The position numbers and the translations under genes were made by a program. Positions 1 through 7,910 of a stretch of DNA of 64,000 bases are shown here, one piece after another. Numbering within the stretch: the stretch's first letter is position 1; the number at the start of each line of letters is the position of its first letter. The notes below the pieces were generated by a model, which ran no database searches, had not been told where the DNA came from, and saw only the letters and a list, made by a program, of their open reading frames with translations. Location of the stretch: the NCBI GenBank assembly GCA_019637445.1, contig JAHBVS010000001.1, positions 1,213,586-1,277,585 on the forward strand, in the 5' to 3' direction. Source of the stretch: Gemmatimonadaceae bacterium. GTDB lineage: Bacteria; Gemmatimonadota; Gemmatimonadetes; Gemmatimonadales; Gemmatimonadaceae.

Positions 1-38
1 TGCGTGCCCGTCGCGGGGGGCGCTTGGTCGGTCATCAT
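1..38 (-). CDS. possible 5' end of a divergent gene, cut by window edge
   Basis: Reading leftwards, two adjacent ATG codons (38-36 and 35-33) open a frame coding MMTDQAPPATGT that stays open to the edge. It would be divergent from pdxH. There is no convincing Shine-Dalgarno and no TANNNT box in front of it, and twelve residues cannot be assigned to a family. It is reported only because the edge hides the rest. Confidence 0.2.
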   Translation of the reverse strand, partial: MMTDQAPPATGT

Positions 39-118
39 CTGAACGTGCCACCAATCCCTGCCCGACGCAAAGGTTCCGGACCCCTACCCTGCACCCTCTG
101 GCCTTCGCATCCTTCGGT

Positions 119-754
119 ATGGACCTGTCCCATTTGAGAGCGGAGTACCGCCAAGCCAGTCTCGATATCGGAGACGTGGACGCCGACCCGCTCAAGCAGT
201 TTCATCGCTGGTTCTCCGAGGCGCGCGAGGCCGGACAGCACGAGCCGAACGCGATGGCCCTCGGCACCGCCGGCAGTGACGGCGAGCCCAACGTGCGGAT
301 GGTGCTGCTCAAGGAGGCCGATGCGCGCGGGTTCGTCTTCTTTACCGACTATCGGTCCGTGAAGTCGGAGGAGTTGGGGAGCAACGCGCGGGGGGCACTC
401 TGTTTTTGGTGGCACACGCTCGAGCGACAGGTGCGGGTGCGGGGGGCGGTGCAGCGTGTGGACGAGGCGGAGTCCGCGGCGTACTTCCAACAGCGGCCGC
501 GTGGCAGCCAGCTGGGCGCCTGGGCTTCCGCGCAAAGTTCGGTGCTCTCCGCGCGTGACGCGTTGGTCCGCCGCCACGAGGAACTCGAATCGCAGTACGA
601 GGGCGTCGACGTTCCGCTCCCGCCGCACTGGGGCGGGTTCCGCGTGGTGCCGGAGGTCTACGAGTTCTGGCAGGGCCGCGAGAGCCGGCTGCACGATCGG
701 CTGCGGTATCGCCCGGTCGGGAGCAACTGGACGATCGAGCGGCTCAGCCCGTAG
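119..754 (+). CDS. pdxH: pyridoxamine 5'-phosphate oxidase
   Basis: This is a cytosolic FMN-dependent oxidase converting pyridoxine- or pyridoxamine-5'-phosphate to pyridoxal 5'-phosphate, the last step of PLP synthesis and salvage. The 211-residue length is normal for the family. Visible PdxH signatures are RMVLLK (60-65, FMN phosphate contact), FFTDYRSVKSEEL (74-86), QVRVRG (104-109), SQLGAWASAQS (130-140) and the C-terminal block PPHWGGFRVVPEVYEFWQGR (168-187) followed by SRLHDR. The protein ends W-x-I-E-R-L-S-P, as usual. The ATG at 119 gives the full N-terminus; no clear Shine-Dalgarno precedes it. It stands alone, convergent with the TPR gene 12 nt downstream. Several PLP enzymes lie in this window (the class III and DegT aminotransferases), but no functional link is implied. 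Confidence 0.96.
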   Translation: MDLSHLRAEYRQASLDIGDVDADPLKQFHRWFSEAREAGQHEPNAMALGTAGSDGEPNVRMVLLKEADARGFVFFTDYRSVKSEELGSNARGALCFWWHTLERQVRVRGAVQRVDEAESAAYFQQRPRGSQLGAWASAQSSVLSARDALVRRHEELESQYEGVDVPLPPHWGGFRVVPEVYEFWQGRESRLHDRLRYRPVGSNWTIERLSP

Positions 755-766
755 GGGCCCGCTCCA

Positions 767-1654
767 TCACGGCAGCGCCTTGAGCCCTGCCTTCGCGATC
801 TCCAGATCCTTGTCCAGAGCCAGCGCGCGATCGTACTCGGCGCGGGCATCCTCTCGCCGTTGCTGACGGCGTAGCACGTCGCCGAGTCTTGCGTGGACCG
901 CAGCGCGCGACGGCATCCACGTGGAAGGCTCCCAAGTCGTGTCGGCGATAAGCGCGCGCAGATATCGCTCTCCGGCGGCCAACTCGTGTCCACTCACGGC
1001 GGACATCCGACCGAACTGGTAGCGGACGGGACGACTGTCGGGGTGCCGACCAAGGAACTCGATGTACACGGCCGCCGCCTGCTCCGCGCGATTCCAATTC
1101 ACGAGACGGCTCGCAAGCGATAGCGTCGGCCCGAGACTGTCAGGGACGGCAGCGGCAGCCGCGCGCAGGGCGCGCTCGGTGGCCACCGTGTCGCGCGCGT
1201 GCCAGGCGATGTTCGCGGCCGCCTGGTGTCCGCGCACTGGATTCCGCCGAGCGATCTCGCGCTGCTGCTCCTGCGCCTTGTCCACGCTACCGCCCATCAC
1301 GGCAGGCGCCATCAAGTAGAACTGGATCAGGCCGTCGCGCGCATCGAGCAACTCTGGATCCAGCTCCACCGCTTTCTCGAACGCGGCCTTCGTGCGTCTG
1401 GCGAGAAACGGCTGCCGCAGGATGCTCGCCTCCTGAGCCTGCTGTCCCACGGCGCGCCCGAGCCAGAGGTGATATTCCCCGACCTTGGGCTCCTGCGCGA
1501 TGGCGCGCTCGAACTGCTTCTCGGCGCGTGCTGCGTCGTTGCGGCCCATCAGCCGCACGCCTTCGTCGAAGGCGGCGCGGCCGGCCTGTGCGCTGACGCT
1601 GGCCGGAAGCAGGGCGGCGAGAACCACAGCGTGGACGCAGAGACGGCGCAGCAT
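767..1654 (-). CDS. secreted TPR-repeat protein
   Basis: This 295-residue protein opens with a signal peptide (MLRRLCVHAVVLAALLPASVSAQA). It then has several tetratricopeptide-like helical pairs: FDEGVRLMGRNDAARAEKQF near 30-50, FEKAVELDPELLDARDGLI near 90, and a clear last TPR, ARLGDVLRRQQRREDARAEYDRA, near 260-285. The start is the ATG at 1654, because GAGGAGAAG lies directly in front of it; an in-frame extension to 1909 would run back into rsgA in another frame and lose the signal peptide. It is the last gene of the fadI-to-TPR operon, 47 nt after rsgA. TPR proteins of this kind are usually periplasmic scaffolds; the partner is unknown. Function is not assignable beyond that. Confidence 0.8.
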   Translation of the reverse strand: MLRRLCVHAVVLAALLPASVSAQAGRAAFDEGVRLMGRNDAARAEKQFERAIAQEPKVGEYHLWLGRAVGQQAQEASILRQPFLARRTKAAFEKAVELDPELLDARDGLIQFYLMAPAVMGGSVDKAQEQQREIARRNPVRGHQAAANIAWHARDTVATERALRAAAAAVPDSLGPTLSLASRLVNWNRAEQAAAVYIEFLGRHPDSRPVRYQFGRMSAVSGHELAAGERYLRALIADTTWEPSTWMPSRAAVHARLGDVLRRQQRREDARAEYDRALALDKDLEIAKAGLKALP

Positions 1655-1701
1655 GGGACTTCTCCTCACGAATCGCGAATGGTGACGCCGGCGCGGGAGC
1701 G

Positions 1702-2637
1702 CTAGCGTACGCGATCGGACAGGCGGAGTTCCCCCAAGAGTTTGACATAGCTCTCGTAGCGGCCGACATCGAGGTTCCCGGCGGCCAATGCCTCGCGCAC
1801 GGCGCAGCCCGGCTCGACGTCGTGGGTGCAGTCCTGGAAGCGGCACTCGCCGAGGTAGGGCGCGAACTCGGGGAAGCACTGATCGAGCGCACCCGCCGGC
1901 AGGCCCCACATGCCAACCTCGCGCAGCCCGGGGGTGTCCACGAGATAGCCCTCGTCTCCGTCCGGCAGGGCGAGCAGCTTGGCGCCCACGGTGGTGTGGC
2001 GGCCCTTGTTCACGGACTCCGAGATCTCCTGCGTGCGCAGCGCGACACCGGGGTGCAGCGTGTTGAGCAGGGACGACTTGCCGACGCCGGACGGACCGGC
2101 CACCGCCGTGACCCGTCCGTGCAGCACGCCGCGCAGTTCGTCGAGTCCGACATCCGCCTTCACGCTGGTGCGGTGCACGGGATATCCCGCGCGCTCATAC
2201 GGGCGCGCAAACGCATCCACCTGCGCGTCGTCCGTCGCCAAGTCCACCTTGTTGAGCACGACGTGCGCGTGCAGGTCGTTGGCCTCGCAGACGACGAGGA
2301 AGCGGTCGATCATGCGCAGGTGCGGCTCCGGCTTGGCCACGGCGAAGACCACCAAGACCTGGTCGACATTGGCGGCGAGCACGCGCTCCCCGAATCGGCC
2401 GCCAGGCTCGCGACGCGCGAGCACGCTGCGCCGCTTGGCGATCTCAACGATGCGCCAGCCTTGGCCACGCTCCTCGGGTTCGACGCTGACGTGGTCGCCG
2501 ACGGCCAGCTTCACGCTCCCGCGTTCTTCCTGCTTGAGCCGGCCGGCTAGCGCCGCGGCCACGACGGCGCCGTCGCTCGAGCGCACCTGCCACACACCGC
2601 CGGTGCCTTCAACGACGATGCCCTCGCGGCGGCTCAC
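1702..2637 (-). CDS. rsgA: ribosome small subunit-dependent GTPase A
   Basis: RsgA (YjeQ) is a circularly permuted GTPase that checks the 30S decoding centre late in assembly. The 311-residue product shows an OB-fold N-terminus, then the permuted order G4 (NKVD 129-132), G1 (GPSGVGKS 181-188) and G3 (DTPG 234-237). A zinc-binding tail follows with Cys265, Cys270, His272 and Cys278. The start is the GTG at 2637, overlapping the TGA of the upstream small gene by 4 nt (GTGA), so translation is probably coupled; the longer open frame upstream is just that gene read out of frame. The gene sits in a mixed operon behind proline dehydrogenase, with no obvious functional relation. Confidence 0.95.
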   Translation of the reverse strand: MSRREGIVVEGTGGVWQVRSSDGAVVAAALAGRLKQEERGSVKLAVGDHVSVEPEERGQGWRIVEIAKRRSVLARREPGGRFGERVLAANVDQVLVVFAVAKPEPHLRMIDRFLVVCEANDLHAHVVLNKVDLATDDAQVDAFARPYERAGYPVHRTSVKADVGLDELRGVLHGRVTAVAGPSGVGKSSLLNTLHPGVALRTQEISESVNKGRHTTVGAKLLALPDGDEGYLVDTPGLREVGMWGLPAGALDQCFPEFAPYLGECRFQDCTHDVEPGCAVREALAAGNLDVGRYESYVKLLGELRLSDRVR

Positions 2638-3059
2638 GCCTCTGCCTCGTCGGAGTTGCCCGCCGTCATCTCGCGTGACTGGCCCGCCGTCTCGTCCGCC
2701 GTCTCGTCCGCCAGCTCCAAGGCGAGCACCGTGCGCAGATACTCGGCAGCGCGTGCGACTGGCCACGCGCCAAGCGCGGCGGCCGCCGCCTCCCGCGTGG
2801 CAGCGAACTCGAGATAGTCGCTCTCGACGTGCCCCTCCACGCCCTCTTCGCCGACCCGCCGCCAACGCAGGAAGAGGAAGTACGCGCCAAACCGCCCGCG
2901 CGGGTCCTGCGTGAGCTCGTCCGTGAGCACGGCCACGGAGTACGCGAACCCGTCGGCCGCATCCCACGACGCGGCCCGTTGATGCACCACCTCGTAGCCG
3001 CCGACCGTGGTCTCGTCGCCTTTCGCGTGGTCGGCGGGCAGGAAGCGGCTCATCGGCAA
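2634..3059 (-). CDS. small conserved-looking protein of unknown function
   Basis: This is a 141-residue soluble protein with no signal peptide or membrane segment. The N-terminal 95 residues look folded, with an aromatic-rich core (FGAYFLFLRWRRVGEEGVEGHVESDY in two strands around 70-95). The last 35 residues are an acidic, low-complexity tail rich in Glu, Ala, Asp and Thr. It has two candidate starts, ATG at 3059 and a second ATG two codons later; AGGGG upstream suits either. It lies 13 nt after proline dehydrogenase and overlaps rsgA by 4 nt, so it is translated as part of that operon. I do not recognise the family. Confidence 0.7.
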   Translation of the reverse strand: MPMSRFLPADHAKGDETTVGGYEVVHQRAASWDAADGFAYSVAVLTDELTQDPRGRFGAYFLFLRWRRVGEEGVEGHVESDYLEFAATREAAAAALGAWPVARAAEYLRTVLALELADETADETAGQSREMTAGNSDEAEA

Positions 3060-3072
3060 TCGACCCCTGCGC

Positions 3073-4005
3073 TCAGCGGCGGCGAAGCACTTCCCGCATC
3101 ACGTTGCCCGTGATGAAGGCGATGTTGGCCGGACGCTCGGCGAGACGCCGCATCAGATACGGATACCACTGCGTGCCAAAGGGCACGTACACGCGCATGC
3201 GCCAGCCGTCCTTCACGAGCTGCTCCTGCAGGTCCCGGCGCACGCCGTACAGCATCTGGAACTCGAAACGATCGGGGGCGATGCCGCGTGCTTCGGCAAA
3301 GCGACGCGCCTCGGCAATGACGGTCTCGTCGTGCGTGGCAAGTCCAACGTAGCGGCCCTTCTCCATCAGCTTGTGCATGGCGGCCACGTAGTTCGCGTCC
3401 ACGTCCTTCTTGTCGGGAAACGCGACGACGGGGGGTTCGAGATAGGCGCCCTTGCAGAGCCGCACCCGGCACTGCTTGTCGATGCTCCACTGCACGTCAT
3501 CGAGCGTGCGGCGCAATGCACTCTGCAGCACGATCCCGACGGTTTCCGGAAAGTCGGGGAACAGCCGCTGGGAGAAGAAGTCCAACGTGCGCTGCGTGTA
3601 GGCGCTGCCTTCCATATCCAGCCGCACGAAGCCGCCGTACTGCCGCGCGCGTTCCAGGATCGCACGCGTGTTTGCCTCGCAGACCGCATCGTCGATGTCC
3701 TGTCCCAGTGCGGTGAGCTTCACCGAGACGTTCACCTCCAGGCCGCGCGCGTGCATGGCGTCGAGCAACTCGAGGTAGGTCGTCACAGTGGCCGTGGCCT
3801 CGTCAGCGTTGGTCACGGACTCGCCGAGCAGATCCAGCGTGCCCGTGATGCCCCTGGCGTTGAGTTCGGCGACGGCATCACAGGCCGAGCTGACGGTCTC
3901 GCCGGCCACGAAGCGCGAGGCAAAGCGCTTCGCGAGGCCGTTGTTGCGGACGAACTTGAAGATCTGCGGTTGGTGCGAGAGGTACAGCAGGGACTTGCGG
4001 AGCAT
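3073..4005 (-). CDS. proline dehydrogenase (monofunctional PRODH)
   Basis: This FAD enzyme oxidises L-proline to delta1-pyrroline-5-carboxylate and passes electrons to the quinone pool. At 310 residues it is the stand-alone bacterial type, lacking the P5C dehydrogenase half of PutA. The beta/alpha barrel carries the hallmark RLCKGAY (182-188) and the C-terminal substrate and FAD block RMRVYVPFGTQWYPYLMRRL (269-288), followed by AERP. No P5C dehydrogenase gene is visible in the window, so the second step must be encoded elsewhere. The ATG at 4005 lacks a clear Shine-Dalgarno. It begins 18 nt after the M14 peptidase stop, inside the same operon; a peptidase feeding proline catabolism would make sense but is inference. 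Confidence 0.93.
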   Translation of the reverse strand: MLRKSLLYLSHQPQIFKFVRNNGLAKRFASRFVAGETVSSACDAVAELNARGITGTLDLLGESVTNADEATATVTTYLELLDAMHARGLEVNVSVKLTALGQDIDDAVCEANTRAILERARQYGGFVRLDMEGSAYTQRTLDFFSQRLFPDFPETVGIVLQSALRRTLDDVQWSIDKQCRVRLCKGAYLEPPVVAFPDKKDVDANYVAAMHKLMEKGRYVGLATHDETVIAEARRFAEARGIAPDRFEFQMLYGVRRDLQEQLVKDGWRMRVYVPFGTQWYPYLMRRLAERPANIAFITGNVMREVLRRR

Positions 4006-4023
4006 GCGTGTCGGAGAGGGCGC

Positions 4024-5757
4024 TCAGCGCGCCGGTCGGGGCGGAAGCGGCGCGAGGATGCGGCGCACCGGATGGGGCGACCCAACGGACAGCGCGGGGT
4101 CGAAGAAGTTCCAGGTCGTGAGTCCGTCATCGGACTCTGGCTCAAGCAGGATTGCGGCAAGCAGGGCCAGCGGCTGGTCGGCGCGGATGTAGTAGCTCCC
4201 CGCCTCAAGCGCGATCTCCGTCGGCTCCCAGCGACCCTCAAGCAGCACTTCTTGGTGGCCCTGGAATGGACGCGGGGCCCGGACGATGGAGTCCACGACG
4301 AAGCGCTCACCGCGCAGGCGCAGCGACCCTCCCGCAATCTCCGAGAGTTCAAGTCCGTGGTAGGCGAGACGCGCCAACAGGGCGCTATCGGGATTGGCGA
4401 TGACCCATCCCGACGGCAGCGCGCGAGCGCGCGTCGCGTCGAAACGGTCGTAGACCGGCATCTCCACTGCCGTGAAGCGATGCGTGCGCTTGAGGCCCGG
4501 ACGGAGACCGGCTTCGTAGCGCACCGAGTCGCCGGTGGCTTCGAGCGCCTCGACCAGGATCGGTGCGCGGAACGGCGACTTGGTCATCTCGGCGCGGATG
4601 GCGACGCTCGGGCTCGTCGACGGGCTGCTGGACGCCGCCCGCGCCGCTGCCGTGGCCGCCCCGGCCGTGCGCGCCAACACCGTGGCCCGCTGCTCGGCCA
4701 CGAGCGAGAGCAGCTCGCGCACGAACACCGTCGTGGCCTCGACACGGCGCTGGAAGGGATCGTGCGAGTACGCCTCGCTTAGCACGCTCACGCGATTGCG
4801 GAGGCCGTAGTAGTTCGTGCCGAAGCGCGGCTTGTGTTCGTAGGTCTCCCAACCGCCCTTGCGCAGCGAGGTCGGGTCGTCGCGCCCAGCGAACTCGCCG
4901 ATGAAGTTGCCGTAGTCAAAGGTCTCGACACCCTTCGCCCGCGCGCGCGCCCGCACCGCAGGCAGCAGCGTGTCTCGCGTCCAGGCACCGGCAGGCGCGA
5001 GCACCGGATCCATCGCCGCCGGATGCAGCGAGGGCGAGTACGTCAGGGCGTAGCCGTGGTATGAGCCATTCGTCGTATGCAGGTCCACGAATACGTGCGG
5101 ATCCCACAGCACGAACATCCGCAGCGAGGCCATCGTCTCCGGCGCCTCGGCCTTGATGTAGTCGCGATTGAGGTCCAGCTGCTGCCCGTTCGCGCGGTTC
5201 CCCACCTGCTCGGGCCCGTTCTGCGAGCCACGCATCCGCTGCTGCGGTCCGAGGGCGTCGTTGCCGTCGCCGTTGTAGATGGGCACGGCAATCAGGACGA
5301 TCGAGTCCAGCACGTTCGCGCGCCGATCGGTGAGCAGATCGCGCAGGATGGCCTGCAGCGATTCCTTCCCCTCAACCTCGCCGCCGTGGATGTTGCCCTG
5401 GACGTAGACGACGGGCTTGCCACTCGCGCGCGCCTCGGCGGGCGTCCGCACCAGCGGCCGAGCGGCAATCACATAGGGCAGCACCTTGCCCTGCGTCGTG
5501 CGTCCAAGCTCGCCGCGCACGAAGCTCACTGGCGCGACCTTCTGCAGTGAATCGAGGAAGGTGATGACGTCGGCGTACGAGGAGGTCTCGGTGTAGGCGC
5601 TGCGCTCGGCACGGGTCTGCTGTGACTGAAGCGACGAAGGACGGAGGACGAAGGACGAGAGCAACAGCACTGCGGCGACGCCAAGGCGGAACATTCGATC
5701 AGACGCAGGCCGTCCATCCTCCGTCCTCCGTCCTTCGTCCTCAGTCGAGCACTTCAT
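4024..5757 (-). CDS. secreted M14-family zinc carboxypeptidase
   Basis: This is a 577-residue M14 metallopeptidase. Zinc ligands His124 and Glu127 lie in GNIHGGEVEG and the third ligand His227 in FVDLHTTNGS; LDLNRDYIKAEAPE (195-208) is the usual M14 substrate block. A C-terminal beta-rich region of about 150 residues follows a Ser/Ala/Thr linker near 385-400. A hydrophobic signal segment lies at residues 22-47. Start choice is debatable: ATG 5757 has GGGAGG in front and overlaps the fadJ stop by 4 nt (ATGA), giving 21 hydrophilic residues before the signal; ATG 5694 would start right at the signal peptide but has no Shine-Dalgarno. I prefer 5757. Both the leading residues and part of the signal peptide are encoded by an inverted repeat (see 5634-5738). 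It probably acts outside the cytoplasm on peptides. Confidence 0.88.
   Translation of the reverse strand: MKCSTEDEGRRTEDGRPASDRMFRLGVAAVLLLSSFVLRPSSLQSQQTRAERSAYTETSSYADVITFLDSLQKVAPVSFVRGELGRTTQGKVLPYVIAARPLVRTPAEARASGKPVVYVQGNIHGGEVEGKESLQAILRDLLTDRRANVLDSIVLIAVPIYNGDGNDALGPQQRMRGSQNGPEQVGNRANGQQLDLNRDYIKAEAPETMASLRMFVLWDPHVFVDLHTTNGSYHGYALTYSPSLHPAAMDPVLAPAGAWTRDTLLPAVRARARAKGVETFDYGNFIGEFAGRDDPTSLRKGGWETYEHKPRFGTNYYGLRNRVSVLSEAYSHDPFQRRVEATTVFVRELLSLVAEQRATVLARTAGAATAAARAASSSPSTSPSVAIRAEMTKSPFRAPILVEALEATGDSVRYEAGLRPGLKRTHRFTAVEMPVYDRFDATRARALPSGWVIANPDSALLARLAYHGLELSEIAGGSLRLRGERFVVDSIVRAPRPFQGHQEVLLEGRWEPTEIALEAGSYYIRADQPLALLAAILLEPESDDGLTTWNFFDPALSVGSPHPVRRILAPLPPRPAR
5634..5738. repeat. 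inverted repeat inside the start of the M14 peptidase gene
   Basis: Two 24-nt arms, 5634-5657 and 5715-5738, are reverse complements with two mismatches and are separated by 57 nt. Each is built from GAAGGACGGAGGAC-like tandem units. Read on the gene strand, the right arm encodes the acidic/basic leader (TEDEGRRTEDGR) and the left arm encodes SSFVLRPSS within the signal peptide, so one element is translated in both orientations. In the mRNA the arms can pair into a long stem near the ribosome start site. Confidence 0.75.
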
Positions 5758-7910
5758 ACCGGCCTCCCTTCCCGTGGATAGAACGTCCGCCCCTCGCGTG
5801 CCATCTCCACCAGCACGCGCGCCGGCGTGAACCGCCCCGGATGCGTGGCATCCAGCGCCTCCAACTGCTTCACCACCTCCGCGATGCCCACCGCATCCAT
5901 ATGCCGGAAGGGCCCGCCACGGAACGGCGGGAAGCCGATGCCGAACACCGCGCCGATGTCGCCATCGCGCGCCGAACGAATGATGCCTTCCTCAAGACAG
6001 CGCGCGGCCTCGTTCACCATCGCCAGTGCGAGCCGCCGCTGGATCTCGTCCTTCGGCACGGTCTTGCGCTTCGTACCGCCGGGATAGAGCTGATAGACGC
6101 TCTCGTCCACATCGCCGCGCTTGCCCTTCTCGTCGTACTCGTAGAAGCCCTGCTTGCCCTTACGCCCCAAGCGGCCCGCGCTGAGCACCTTCTGCAGGGC
6201 CACGCTTGGTGACATCCGTCCGCCAAAGGCCTCCGCCATGATCGCGCCCGATTTCCCAGCGATGTCGAGGCCGACCTCGTCGATGAGGTTGATGGGTCCG
6301 ACCGGGAAGCCGAACTGCGACATCGCCTTGTCGATGGCGTCGATGGCCACGCCTTCGTCGAGCATCAACCCAGCCTGGTTCACGTACGGCGCCAGGATGC
6401 GGTTCACGTAGAAGCCCGGCGCGTCATTCACGATGATCACCGTCTTGCCGATGCGACGGCCGAACTCCACCACCGTGGTCACCGTCTCCGCCGACGTGCG
6501 CGGCGTCACGATGACCTCGAGCAGCGGCATCTTGTGCACCGGCGAGAAGAAGTGCATCCCGATCACGCGCTCGGGCCGCTTCGACGCCGCGGCAATCTTC
6601 GTGATGGGAATCGTGCTCGTGTTCGTCGCGAAGATCGCATCGGCGCCGAGCACGGCCTCCGTCTCGGCCAGCACCTTGTGCTTGACGCTGAGATCCTCGA
6701 ACACCGCCTCGATCACCAACGGCACGCGTCCGAAGCCCGTGTAGTCCACGGTGCCCGAGACAAGCCCGAGCTGGTCCTCGAATTGCTGCCGCGTGAGCTG
6801 CCGCTTGGTGAGCCGGTCCTTGAGCACGTCGCGCACCGCGCCGACGCCTTTCGCCACACGGTTGGCATCGGTGTCCTTGAAGCGCACCGGCACGCCCTTC
6901 TGTACCGTGATGGAGGCGATGCCGGCACCCATGAAACCGCTGCCGAGCACAGCGATGCGGTCGATCTTGCGTGCAGGCGGTGCATCGCCGGACACGCCAC
7001 TGTCCTTCTTCAGCGCGGTCGTCGCGTAGAACAGGAACATCAGCTGCTTGCAGACCGGCGTCATCGCCATCTCGCCGAACAGCCGTGCCTCCTCTGCGAA
7101 ACCCGCGGCCTCGGAACTGCCGTAGCCGGCGGCAATGGCATCGATGGCCGCAAACAACGCCGGGTAGTGGCCCTTGGACTTTTTCTGCGTCATCTCGCGC
7201 GCCTGGCGGAACACGACGGCGCGGCCGAGCGGGTTGTCATCGAGCAGCAGTTCCTTGGCGCCGTGCTTGCGCGCATCGCGGCTGCGCGGGATGCTGCCGG
7301 CAGCGATCTGTCGCGCGCGATCGATGGCTGTCTCGCGCAGGATCGCCGGGTGAACGAGTTCCTCGACGAGGCCGGTTTGCAGCGCCTTCTTGGCGCGCAC
7401 GTTCTTGCCCGTGAGGATCATGTCGAGCGCGACCTGCAGCCCGACCTTGCGCGGCAGGCGTTGCGTGCCGCCCGCGCCCGGGATGAGCCCGAGCTGCACT
7501 TCCGGCAGCGCGAGCACCGTCTTCGGCGTGTCGGCCGCGATGCGGTACGCGCAAGCCAGCGAGAACTCGAGGCCGCCGCCGAGGCAGGCGCCTTCGATGG
7601 CGGCGACCACCGGCACGCGCCCCTTCTCGATGCGCTGCATCATCGTGTGGCCGAACGCGCTCGCCTTGCGCGCGTCCTCGGCCGTCTTGAACTCGAGGAA
7701 CTGGTCGATGTCCGCGCCGGCGATGAAGGTGCCCGGCTTGCCGCTCATCAGCACGGCCGCCTTTACAGCGCTGTCCTTCTCCAAGTGATCGATCATCGCC
7801 GTGAACTCGTCGATCACGGCCGGCGAGAACTTGTTGATGCTCTCGCCCTTGAGGTCGAAGGTGATGACGGCGACGCCGTCCACCATCTCCAGGGTCAGCG
7901 CCGTGCTCAT
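5754..7910 (-). CDS. fadJ: multifunctional beta-oxidation enzyme (enoyl-CoA hydratase / 3-hydroxyacyl-CoA dehydrogenase)
   Basis: This 718-residue alpha subunit of the fatty-acid beta-oxidation complex hydrates trans-2-enoyl-CoA and then oxidises L-3-hydroxyacyl-CoA with NAD. The N-terminal crotonase domain has the oxyanion block IAGADI (63-68) and both catalytic glutamates, Glu115 in GGGLEFSLAC and Glu137 in ALPEVQLGLIPGAGG. The dehydrogenase half begins with the NAD motif GSGFMGAG (323-330) and includes GMHFFSPVHKMPLLEV with the catalytic His, then DAPGFYVNRIL and a duplicated C-terminal domain with GIGFPPFRGGPF. The length and the adjacent thiolase fit FadJ-FadI. It overlaps fadI by 4 nt (ATGA), implying coupled, stoichiometric synthesis. 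Confidence 0.95.
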   Translation of the reverse strand: MSTALTLEMVDGVAVITFDLKGESINKFSPAVIDEFTAMIDHLEKDSAVKAAVLMSGKPGTFIAGADIDQFLEFKTAEDARKASAFGHTMMQRIEKGRVPVVAAIEGACLGGGLEFSLACAYRIAADTPKTVLALPEVQLGLIPGAGGTQRLPRKVGLQVALDMILTGKNVRAKKALQTGLVEELVHPAILRETAIDRARQIAAGSIPRSRDARKHGAKELLLDDNPLGRAVVFRQAREMTQKKSKGHYPALFAAIDAIAAGYGSSEAAGFAEEARLFGEMAMTPVCKQLMFLFYATTALKKDSGVSGDAPPARKIDRIAVLGSGFMGAGIASITVQKGVPVRFKDTDANRVAKGVGAVRDVLKDRLTKRQLTRQQFEDQLGLVSGTVDYTGFGRVPLVIEAVFEDLSVKHKVLAETEAVLGADAIFATNTSTIPITKIAAASKRPERVIGMHFFSPVHKMPLLEVIVTPRTSAETVTTVVEFGRRIGKTVIIVNDAPGFYVNRILAPYVNQAGLMLDEGVAIDAIDKAMSQFGFPVGPINLIDEVGLDIAGKSGAIMAEAFGGRMSPSVALQKVLSAGRLGRKGKQGFYEYDEKGKRGDVDESVYQLYPGGTKRKTVPKDEIQRRLALAMVNEAARCLEEGIIRSARDGDIGAVFGIGFPPFRGGPFRHMDAVGIAEVVKQLEALDATHPGRFTPARVLVEMAREGRTFYPREGRPV

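Noticed and set aside
3007-4782. Long open frame on the plus strand (about 590 codons)
   Set aside because: It lies opposite proline dehydrogenase and the M14 peptidase, whose motifs are unambiguous. High GC in third positions commonly opens such antisense frames.
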